Made by a program: the position numbers and the translations under genes
DNA from: Bacteroidales bacterium
Lineage (GTDB): Bacteria; Bacteroidota; Bacteroidia; Bacteroidales; JAAYJT01
NCBI GenBank assembly: GCA_014860575.1
Contig: JACZJK010000031.1
Location: 59,355-123,354 of the forward strand
Direction: 5' to 3'
Length of the DNA stretch: 64,000 nucleotides
Shown here: in pieces, positions 10,287 through 16,867 of the stretch
Layout: every line of letters starts with the position of its first letter
Numbering within the stretch: position 1 is the stretch's first letter
Notes under the pieces: model-generated
Told to the model about the DNA's origin: nothing
Databases searched by the model: none
The model's input: the letters and a program-made list of their open reading frames with translations, nothing else

Positions 10287-12695
10287 ATGCGAATGACGCA
10301 CAAACTAAAGATTCTTCTTCTGCTGGCAAATCCGGTATTGATTTTATGCACATCATTGCCAGCACAGGATGCCATCACCTCAGCCAGTCTAAAAAGAACG
10401 ATAATAGTCAGGGGCGACCACTATTACCCACCTTACGAGTTTATAAATAAAAATGGTGAACCCGATGGATTCAATGTTGATCTTTTTAAAGCAATTGCAA
10501 AGGAACTGGGCCTTACTTACGAACTTGAGCTAGGCCCCTGGGATCAGATCAGAGAAGAACTGGAGACTGGCAAAATTGATCTTCTGTTAGGACTGATGGT
10601 ATCACCGCAAAGAGCTGAAAAAATGCATTTTGGCGTCCCACACAGCGTAATGACCCATGGTATATTCACACACAAGAATAAATCTTTCAAAACACTGGAA
10701 GAACTTCGGGATAAGGAGATAATCGTGCAGAACCGTGACCGTATGCACGATTATTTGCTGGAGTCGGGCCTCACAGATAAAATTATTGTGGTAAAAACTC
10801 AGCTTGATGCCTTGCATTTACTGGAAAACGAACAGCATGACGCCGCGCTCTTAGGCAATTTTCAAGGTTCACACCTAATGAAAGAAAATAAACTTCGAAA
10901 CGTAAAAATCAGAACCTCTGATATTGATCCGCAAAAGTATGCAATGGCTGTAAACCTTGATAGGATTGAACTGATATGGATTCTGAACCAGGGGCTTTAC
11001 CAGATGAAAGTCAGCGGCGTTTACGACGAGCTCTATGAGAAATGGTTTGCGGTTCACGACAGGAATTATTTTATCAGGAAATACAAAATTGCATTGATCA
11101 TATCGGGTGGTATTGCACTGCTTTTAGTTGCATTTATGCTGCTTTTGCGCATGAGGGTGAAGATTGCCACCAGAAGACTGAGCGAAAGCGAAGAAAAATA
11201 CCGCTTACTGATCAACAACCAAAACGACCTGATCGTAAAAATTGATCCGCAAGGACGTTTTCTATTCGTAAGTCCATCCTATTGTAAGCTATTCGGCAAA
11301 TCTGAAACAGAATTGATGGGTAAGAAATTTATGCCGATGGTTCATGTGGAAGACAGGGCAATTACTGCCAAAGCAATGGAAGACCTGCGCACTCCTCCTC
11401 ATCAGGCATACGTTGAACAACGTGCATTAACCATACATGGGTGGAGATGGATTGCCTGGTCAGATACAGCCATACTAGGAAATGATAAAAAAATAAAGGC
11501 GATTGTCGGGATTGGCCGTGATGTGACCGAACGTAAACGTGCAGAAGCTGAGATTAAAAAGGCTAAAGAGCAAGCGGAGGAAAGCGACAGGCTCAAAACA
11601 GCCTTCTTAAACAACATTAGCCACGAAATAAGAACCCCACTTAACGGAATTCTTGGCTTTACCGATTTGATGAACAATCCCAATACAACACACGAGAAAC
11701 GTGAATTTTATGCACGCATAATCAATCAAAGCAGTATTCAGTTGCTCTCCATTATTGACGATATCATCAATATTGCCACCATTGAAGCCGGCCAGGAAAA
11801 AATCAGGGAAAGCCATACCGATGTGGGCCTGGTAATGAAATACATCTATGAACAACTGAAACAGAAAGCTGAAGTAAAGGAGCTAAATTTCAACTTTCAC
11901 TCTTCATTAAGCGAACGGGAATCAACAATAATATGCGACGGAACAAAGCTCACCCAAATATTAACCAGTTTATTAGGCAATGCTATCAAGTTTACACAAT
12001 CAGGGTTTGTGGAGTTCAGTTGCCGGTTAGTAGATAATTTTCTTCATTTCTGCGTTGAGGATAGCGGTATTGGTATTTCACAAGAATATCAGTCATTGAT
12101 TTTCGACCGGTTCAGACAGGGAAATCACAACAATATTAGTGAATATGGTGGAAACGGATTGGGGCTGTCAATTTCCCGGGCTTATGTTCAATTGCTTGGA
12201 GGCAGCATCTGGGTTGAATCCGAACCGCAAAAGGGTTCAAAATTTTATTTTACTGTACCTTACAAACCGATAATTGCCCCGTTAAACTCAAAAAAACAAA
12301 GCATTCCGGCCATTGATGCAGTTACAAAACAAGGATTGAGAACCATACTGCTTGCCGAAGATGAATACAGTAATTTTGTTTTACTGAAAATATTCCTGCA
12401 ACCGGAAAATTTCAAGATTATCCATGTTGACGACGGTGAAAAAGCGGTTGATGCCGTCACAAAAAACACAGACATTAACCTTGTGCTCATGGACGTGAAA
12501 ATGCCCGTAATGAATGGCCTCGATGCGACCCGGCTCATAAAACAGCAAAATCCGGAACTTCCGGTTATTGCCATTACTGCCTATGCTTTTGAAGGTGATA
12601 TTGACAAAGCTTTGGAAGCTGGTTGCGACGATTATATTGCCAAACCTTTCGGAAAAGACGATCTTCTTTATATCATTAATAAGCATCTGAGTTGA
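10287..12695 (+). CDS. Hybrid histidine kinase with periplasmic solute-binding sensor domain (BvgS/EvgS-like)
   Basis: An 802-residue membrane sensor. A signal peptide or first helix lies at about 7-27. It is followed by an SBP_bac_3-type solute-binding domain (about 37-260; the motif [20 protein letters not shown] is typical of amino-acid-binding proteins), a transmembrane helix near 265-287, a PAS domain (about 300-420), HisKA with His 446 ([16 protein letters not shown]), HATPase_c, and a receiver with Asp 736 ([12 protein letters not shown]). The architecture suggests a periplasmic amino acid or other small solute controls autophosphorylation. The HisKA and receiver are close to those of the giant kinase at the window start. 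No HPt domain is present. An alternative start is the ATG at 10293. Confidence 0.94.
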   Translation: MRMTHKLKILLLLANPVLILCTSLPAQDAITSASLKRTIIVRGDHYYPPYEFINKNGEPDGFNVDLFKAIAKELGLTYELELGPWDQIREELETGKIDLLLGLMVSPQRAEKMHFGVPHSVMTHGIFTHKNKSFKTLEELRDKEIIVQNRDRMHDYLLESGLTDKIIVVKTQLDALHLLENEQHDAALLGNFQGSHLMKENKLRNVKIRTSDIDPQKYAMAVNLDRIELIWILNQGLYQMKVSGVYDELYEKWFAVHDRNYFIRKYKIALIISGGIALLLVAFMLLLRMRVKIATRRLSESEEKYRLLINNQNDLIVKIDPQGRFLFVSPSYCKLFGKSETELMGKKFMPMVHVEDRAITAKAMEDLRTPPHQAYVEQRALTIHGWRWIAWSDTAILGNDKKIKAIVGIGRDVTERKRAEAEIKKAKEQAEESDRLKTAFLNNISHEIRTPLNGILGFTDLMNNPNTTHEKREFYARIINQSSIQLLSIIDDIINIATIEAGQEKIRESHTDVGLVMKYIYEQLKQKAEVKELNFNFHSSLSERESTIICDGTKLTQILTSLLGNAIKFTQSGFVEFSCRLVDNFLHFCVEDSGIGISQEYQSLIFDRFRQGNHNNISEYGGNGLGLSISRAYVQLLGGSIWVESEPQKGSKFYFTVPYKPIIAPLNSKKQSIPAIDAVTKQGLRTILLAEDEYSNFVLLKIFLQPENFKIIHVDDGEKAVDAVTKNTDINLVLMDVKMPVMNGLDATRLIKQQNPELPVIAITAYAFEGDIDKALEAGCDDYIAKPFGKDDLLYIINKHLS

Positions 12696-12725
12696 AAACG
12701 TTATTAATAAAAGTTGCAACCACCT

Positions 12726-13871
12726 ATGATTAAGCTTATGGAAAACAAAAACAAACCCTCCATACTTCTGGTTGACGATCTAAGTGAAAACCTTACACTC
12801 CTTGAGCACATCATAAAACCTCTGGGTGTTACAATGATCCTTGCCAACTCAGGATACGAAGCCCTAAGGAAAACGGAGAACAAAGAGCTATTTATGGCGC
12901 TTGTTGATGTGAAAATGCCTGGGATGGATGGCATTGAACTGGCCGGCCACCTTCAAAGCAATCACGACCGTGGTATGATACCAATAATTTTTGTCACCGC
13001 ATTTGCGGATAACGAGGTGCTTGAAAAATGTTACGAAGTGGGAGCCGTTGATTTTATTACCAAACCCTTTCAGCGTCATATATTGCTTAGCAAGGTAAAA
13101 GTATTTCTGGAACTATTTAACCAGAAAAATGAAATTCGTGAGAACCAGCTCAAACTCGAAGAAAGTACACTTGAACTTGACCGTATAAACCAATCATTGA
13201 AGCAGTCGCATGAAGAGCTTACAGAATTAACCAGTCACCTCGAAGATGTAAGGGAAGATGAACGCAAGAGAATTGCACTTGACCTTCATGATGATCTTGG
13301 CCAAAAGCTAACAGCATTGCTCATGGATTTATCGTGGCTAAATAAAAACCTTACTAAAGATTTGCCCAGTTTAACCGCAAAAATTGGATCCATGAAAAAC
13401 CTGCTTGACGATACAATCAACACGGTAAGGAAAATTTCGGTAGGATTAAGGCCGAGTACGCTTGACAACCTTGGCCTGGCTGCAGCTTTGCGTTGGCATT
13501 TTAGTGAGTTCGAAAACAATACCGGCATTCGGGTTGTTTCAAACATTATCCCTGAAGAACTTGAGCTTGATCCGAAATTATCTATTTTAATTTACCGGGT
13601 CGTGCAGGAAGCTTTAACAAATGTTGTAAGGCATGCAAAGGCAAGCATGGTTTCAATAAGGCTCGAACAGAATAACGGAACAATTCACATTGAAATTAGC
13701 GACAATGGCATTGGGATCACAAAAAAAGAGATTGAAAAACCCCGCTCCTTCGGCTTGCTAGGGATGAAGGAAAGGGTCGCATCATGGGGCGGGAAATTTG
13801 TGATTTCAGGAGAAGCAGGAAAAGGAACAAAATTGGTCATTGATTTACCTGTTAATAATCACAAGAAATGA
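12726..13871 (+). CDS. Receiver-HisKA_3 histidine kinase (NarX/DegS-type catalytic domain)
   Basis: A 381-residue soluble protein with an N-terminal receiver (Asp 61 in ALVDVKMPGMDG), a coiled coil at about 135-180, a HisKA_3 dimerisation domain with His 188 (RKRIALDLHDDLGQKL) and HATPase_c (DNGIGI, FGLLGMKERV). The order is inverted relative to ordinary hybrids, so phosphorylation of the receiver may gate kinase activity. It could couple one of the upstream kinases to the regulator behind it. It overlaps the NarL-type regulator by 4 nt (ATGA), which fits a translationally coupled cognate pair. The ATG at 12726 was preferred over an in-frame TTG at 12714; the ATG at 12738 (MENKNKPS) is also plausible. 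Confidence 0.92.
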   Translation: MIKLMENKNKPSILLVDDLSENLTLLEHIIKPLGVTMILANSGYEALRKTENKELFMALVDVKMPGMDGIELAGHLQSNHDRGMIPIIFVTAFADNEVLEKCYEVGAVDFITKPFQRHILLSKVKVFLELFNQKNEIRENQLKLEESTLELDRINQSLKQSHEELTELTSHLEDVREDERKRIALDLHDDLGQKLTALLMDLSWLNKNLTKDLPSLTAKIGSMKNLLDDTINTVRKISVGLRPSTLDNLGLAAALRWHFSEFENNTGIRVVSNIIPEELELDPKLSILIYRVVQEALTNVVRHAKASMVSIRLEQNNGTIHIEISDNGIGITKKEIEKPRSFGLLGMKERVASWGGKFVISGEAGKGTKLVIDLPVNNHKK

Positions 13872-14500
13872 TCAGCGTACTAATTACCGATGACCACCCG
13901 GTGGTAAGACAAGGAATCAAGCAAATCCTTGAAACCTGTAAAGAAATTGATTTTATTGACGAAGCCTCCGATGGCAGTGAATGCCTGAATAAAATACTGA
14001 AAAGAGATTACAGAGTAGCCTTGCTCGATATCTCTATGCCAGGCCGTAGCGGGCTAGATCTACTTAAGGATATTAAGAGAATAAAACCAGGCATTGCAGT
14101 GCTCATGCTTAGTATTTATCCTGAAGAGCAATATGCCGTAAGAGCTATAAAAACTGGTGCGTCGGGATATCTTACCAAGTCAAGTGCGCCCGAGGAACTC
14201 ATCACCGCGATACTAAAAGCAGCCAGGGGCGGAAAATACATCACCCAATCACTGGCTGAACGTATGGCTTTTGAATTTGATACGAATGCAGATAAACCAC
14301 TCCATGAAAACCTTTCGGATAGGGAAATGGAAGTGATGTGCCTTATTGCGCAAGGCAAAAGTCCTAAAGAAATTGCCGAATCTATGGCAATAAGTCAGAA
14401 AACCGTTAGTACCTATCGTGAGCGCCTACTCGGAAAAATGAACCTGGCCAGCAATACCGAAATTATCCGTTATGCCATTAAAAATGGCCTGGTTGATTAA
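13868..14500 (+). CDS. NarL/LuxR-family response regulator
   Basis: A 210-residue regulator with a receiver domain at about 1-120 (acidic pair DD at 8-9, phospho-Asp 54 in LLDISMPGRSG, and the GASGYLTK lysine motif) and a C-terminal LuxR-type helix-turn-helix at about 145-205 (LSDREMEVMCLIAQGKSPKE, then KTVSTYRERLLGKM). It overlaps the HisKA_3 kinase by 4 nt, so that kinase is the probable phosphodonor. As a DNA-binding regulator it could act on the palindrome at 14792-14810 upstream of the sigma-factor gene (inference only). The receiver half is closely similar to the protein at 15595-16011. Confidence 0.95.
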   Translation: MISVLITDDHPVVRQGIKQILETCKEIDFIDEASDGSECLNKILKRDYRVALLDISMPGRSGLDLLKDIKRIKPGIAVLMLSIYPEEQYAVRAIKTGASGYLTKSSAPEELITAILKAARGGKYITQSLAERMAFEFDTNADKPLHENLSDREMEVMCLIAQGKSPKEIAESMAISQKTVSTYRERLLGKMNLASNTEIIRYAIKNGLVD

Positions 14501-14695
14501 GCCTGTTTTATTCAAAAACATCCCGCTAAGCCACGAAGGCGCCAGGAAAGTTTAGAGTGTTTAGGGTTTAGGATGTTTAGAGTTGTCATTCGATGGTAAT
14601 TCATGGTCAAACGGTTGTCATTCAATTGTCATTCAGTTGCTCTGCGGTTGACTGCTACTGCATACTGCCACTGCCTCCTGCTACTGCCGACTGCC

Positions 14696-14713
14696 TCCCG
14701 ATAGCTATCGGGA
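14696..14713. repeat. Perfect 18-bp palindrome TCCCGATAGCTATCGGGA
   Basis: The sequence is a perfect self-complementary palindrome inside the low-complexity intergenic stretch. A short GC-capped palindrome of this kind would fit a REP-like element. No second copy was seen in the window, so it is listed as a structural feature only. Confidence 0.6.
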
Positions 14714-14791
14714 TGCCAACTGCAAACTCATCCTTGAGCCACTGCATTAGGAATGATTCAGGCAAAATCTCTCTTGCAGCTTCCCTTTTTT

Positions 14792-14810
14792 TGTAGGAAA
14801 ATTTCCTACA
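14792..14810. promoter_or_regulatory. Candidate operator TGTAGGAAA-A-TTTCCTACA
   Basis: Two perfect 9-bp arms separated by one base lie about 100 nt before the sigma-factor start. A 7/8 match to the -7 box (TATTCTTG, 14855-14862) lies between the palindrome and the ATG at 14907, so a regulator bound here would sit around position -60 of the presumed promoter. A NarL-type regulator is encoded directly upstream. Confidence 0.45.
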
Positions 14811-14906
14811 CTCTTTTTATCAATTCCCCTACAACCCAGCTTTAACTTGTGTAGTATTCTTGTGCATGATTAATTACTGAAAAAACCCTAATTAAAATAA
14901 CAAATC

Positions 14907-15578
14907 ATGAGCACCTCTACTATTATAAATCAAGAACCTAACACTGATGTCAAAGACAGGAAGTTAATGGGAAACACCTCGGATCGCAGGGGAAAAACGA
15001 ATTTTACGGATCAGGACCTCCTTGATGGAATCAAACAGAGAGAAAATAAATCGCTTGAGTACATATACCAGCAATGCTACCCAATGATACAGGACCTGGT
15101 ATCAAAATTCTCCGGAAGTCATGAAGATGCTCAGGATATTTTCCAGGATGCCATGATTATAATTTACAACAAGGTTAAAAAAGATGAGTTGGTTCTTTTC
15201 TGCACCTTTAAAACATATTTGTATTCGATCTGCAAACGCTTGTGTATGAAAAACCTGGAACAGAAACGCAAAGCAAGTTGTATTGCCCTGGATTTGCCAA
15301 AACCGGTCGAATCCCCTGTAGAATATGCAGTTGATTTATATGAAGAAGACGTTGAAAAATACAGTCTCTTCCAGCAGCATTTGCTTTGTTTAAAAGAGGA
15401 CGCCCGCAAGCTATTAAAACTTTACATGGAAAACTATTCGTTCAAAGAAATATCCACCATCATGGGCTATAAAAGCGAGAGTTATGCAAAAACCCGTAAA
15501 TACGCATTCAAGGAAGAACTTAAGCGAAGGATACTCGACGATCCTTACTGCAGAAGGTTCTACGAAGCTTGTGCTTGA
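14907..15578 (+). CDS. ECF-like RNA polymerase sigma factor
   Basis: A 223-residue protein with an N-terminal extension of about 40 residues, then sigma region 2 (GIKQRENKSLEYIYQQCYPM, then EDAQDIFQDAMIIIYNKV) and region 4 helix-turn-helix (FKEISTIMGYKSESYAKTRK). Region 3 is absent, as in ECF sigma factors, and the spacing of regions 2 and 4 is normal. No anti-sigma gene adjoins it. Instead a receiver-only regulator starts 16 nt downstream, and a two-component pair lies upstream, so control by phosphorylation partners is possible (inference). Region 2.3 and 4.2 residues diverge from well-known groups, so its promoters cannot be guessed. Confidence 0.85.
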   Translation: MSTSTIINQEPNTDVKDRKLMGNTSDRRGKTNFTDQDLLDGIKQRENKSLEYIYQQCYPMIQDLVSKFSGSHEDAQDIFQDAMIIIYNKVKKDELVLFCTFKTYLYSICKRLCMKNLEQKRKASCIALDLPKPVESPVEYAVDLYEEDVEKYSLFQQHLLCLKEDARKLLKLYMENYSFKEISTIMGYKSESYAKTRKYAFKEELKRRILDDPYCRRFYEACA

Positions 15579-15594
15579 GACAAAACAAACTGAC

Positions 15595-16011
15595 ATGTTA
15601 AACGTACTGATTACTGATGACCATTGGATAGTAAGGCAAGGATTAAGACAAATTCTGGAGGAATCTGCTGAAATAGGCATTATTGATGAGGCAGAAAACG
15701 GAACGGAGCTTTTTGAGAGAATCCATGCCCGCGATTATCATCTCATCCTTCTCGACATCTCATTACCAGGAAAAAGCGGTCTTGAATTGTTGAAGGAAAT
15801 TAAAATAATCAAGCCTGAGATTCTGGTTATAATAATTAGTATTTACCCCGAGGATCAATATGCAGTAAGCGCTATAAAATCAGGCGCATCGGGTTATATT
15901 ACCAAAGGAAGAGCAGCCGATGAACTTATTCCTGCAATCAGTGAAGTCATAAAAGGGGGCAGTTATTTTTCCGGCGAGTTTATCAGGCCAATGGCTTCTG
16001 AGCAGAACTGA
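15595..16011 (+). CDS. Receiver-only response regulator (NarL-type receiver lacking the HTH)
   Basis: A 138-residue protein starting at the ATG at 15595 (MLNVLITDDHWIVRQG); a longer in-frame start at 15484 lies deep inside the sigma gene and is unlikely. It has an acidic pair, phospho-Asp 54 (LLDISLPGKSG) and the GASGYITK lysine motif. It aligns along its whole length with the receiver of the regulator at 13868-14500 but stops where that protein enters its DNA-binding domain. It may be a phosphate sink, a partner of the sigma factor, or a truncated paralogue. The intact active site and the tight coupling behind the sigma gene argue against simple decay. Confidence 0.85.
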   Translation: MLNVLITDDHWIVRQGLRQILEESAEIGIIDEAENGTELFERIHARDYHLILLDISLPGKSGLELLKEIKIIKPEILVIIISIYPEDQYAVSAIKSGASGYITKGRAADELIPAISEVIKGGSYFSGEFIRPMASEQN

Positions 16012-16056
16012 GGAAATCATTGCAACTGTACTAAAATAGAATTAATGACTCATAAG

Positions 16057-16293
16057 CTATGTCAGCCTTTTTGCTGCAAAAGCCCTCCCAGAACCTGATT
16101 TCAGGTATATTTCAAATTCAAAGGCTTTGTATTTATCTGTAAAAGCTATGAAAGTTAGAAGAGTGACTGGTAAACGGCTTTTTGTAAAGCTAACGTAGCC
16201 ATTTCTATGCCTTTCAAGTCTCTCTTCAAGATTGGATGTGCAACCGGTATATAATTTACCATCAGAACATCGTAAAATGTAAACGTACCACAT
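16057..16293 (-). CDS. GIY-YIG nuclease family protein (UPF0213-like)
   Basis: A 78-residue protein starting MWYVYILRCSDGKLYTG, with the GIY-YIG motif as YVYI and LYTG, then the SNLEERLERH helix that holds the catalytic Arg, and a C-terminal SGSGRAFAAKRL. This is close to the usual size of the single-domain UPF0213 group. Members can act on DNA, but the function of this subgroup is poorly defined. It lies convergent with the sigma/receiver pair and downstream of ssrA on the same strand, separated from the tmRNA 3' end by a hairpin. Placement next to a structural RNA gene may be meaningful. Confidence 0.88.
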   Translation of the reverse strand: MWYVYILRCSDGKLYTGCTSNLEERLERHRNGYVSFTKSRLPVTLLTFIAFTDKYKAFEFEIYLKSGSGRAFAAKRLT

Positions 16294-16369
16294 CTTTCAA
16301 TGTATTCGTGGACAGCGTCCGCCGTAGCCCGTTCGGAATTCGATTAAAAAGAACATGTTGCAAGGCGAA

Positions 16370-16397
16370 GCCCGCCTACGCTAAAGCTTCGGCGGGC
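16370..16397. repeat. GC-rich hairpin just past the 3' end of ssrA
   Basis: GCCCGCC and GGCGGGC form a 7-bp stem around a 14-nt loop. The hairpin begins 5 nt after the tmRNA 3' end on the minus strand. There is no U-run, so it may be a REP-like palindrome or a stem helping 3' end formation, not a classic terminator. Confidence 0.55.
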
Positions 16398-16402
16398 GAA
16401 GG

Positions 16403-16771
16403 TGGAGCTGCAGGGAGTCGAACCCTGGTCCAAACAAGCAGCAATAATGCTTTCTACATGCTTAGCTTTTCTTATTTTGTCGGGATGAAGCTGGCGAAAA
16501 GCCAACCTACTTCAACCTTAGTCCCTGTTATTTCAAAAAAGCCGCGGAACAAAACTTTTTCTATCCAGACATTTTCGATGCTTCTGCCGCAACACCGTCC
16601 AGAAAGGTTTCGCGGGAAGCAGAAAGCGGCTTAATCGTCCTGACTAAGCGGCTAACGCGTAATCGTAATCGTTGCCATTTATTGTGGCGTGAGCATTGTT
16701 ATTACGGGTTAACACACAACACCCGGCATGCTTACAATACCACTTCCTTGCTGTCAAAACCGGTCAGCCCC
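16403..16771 (-). ncRNA. ssrA: tmRNA (transfer-messenger RNA)
   Basis: Read on the minus strand, the 5' end is GGGGCTGACCGGTTTTGACA and the 3' end carries the T arm GGTTCGACTCCC followed by TGCAGCTCCA. The 5' GGGGCUG and 3' CAGCUCC pair to give a 7-bp acceptor stem with one G-U pair; the CCA end is not fully encoded. The tag frame reads GGC AAC GAT TAC GAT TAC GCG TTA GCC GCT TAG, i.e. GNDYDYALAA, a normal Bacteroidota-type degradation tag ending in ALAA. The RNA rescues stalled ribosomes and marks the product for proteolysis. The length of about 369 nt fits a one-piece tmRNA. Its -7 box is at 16789-16796. Confidence 0.96.
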
Positions 16772-16788
16772 TTAGGGTATTAGTGCGG

Positions 16789-16796
16789 CAAAGATA
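16789..16796 (-). promoter_or_regulatory. -7 promoter box of ssrA
   Basis: On the minus strand TATCTTTG is an exact TAnnTTTG match ending 17 nt before the mature tmRNA 5' end, allowing a short 5' leader removed by processing. Confidence 0.6.
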
Positions 16797-16817
16797 CAAA
16801 AAATATGCCCGACCTGC

Positions 16818-16847
16818 TTTGTTTCTCCAGATTTTCAGTTAGGTTTG
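16818..16847 (+). promoter_or_regulatory. Promoter with -33 TTTG and -7 TAGGTTTG
   Basis: TTTG at 16818-16821 is followed after 18 nt by TAGGTTTG at 16840-16847, a good fit to the Bacteroidota two-box promoter. The ATG at 16868 follows after 20 nt. An earlier in-frame ATG at 16805 lies upstream of this promoter, so it cannot be the start of transcripts made from here. Confidence 0.65.
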
Positions 16848-16867
16848 TACTCATCAAAGACAATTAT

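Larger units (their letters stand above)
14501..14906. other. Intergenic stretch of low-complexity and palindromic sequence
   Basis: About 400 nt without a credible gene. It starts with a repeat-like piece (CGCTAAGCCACGAAGGCGCC) related to the inverted repeat at 61675-61747. Then come T/G-rich runs repeating TTGTCATTC, a run of ACTGC-type repeats (14640-14695), an 18-bp palindrome at 14696-14713 and a second palindrome at 14792-14810. A 67-residue ORF here is rich in Ser/Leu and looks like a product of the repeats. Confidence 0.6.

Noticed and set aside
14593..14796. 67-codon ORF in the low-complexity gap
   Set aside because: Its sequence reflects ACTGC-type repeats and a palindrome, not a protein family.
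15484..15594. N-terminal extension of the receiver-only regulator
   Set aside because: The extension lies inside the sigma-factor gene in another frame and has no family sequence; the receiver begins at the ATG at 15595.
16236..16634. 132-codon ORF on the plus strand
   Set aside because: It lies over ssrA and a GC hairpin and has no protein family features.
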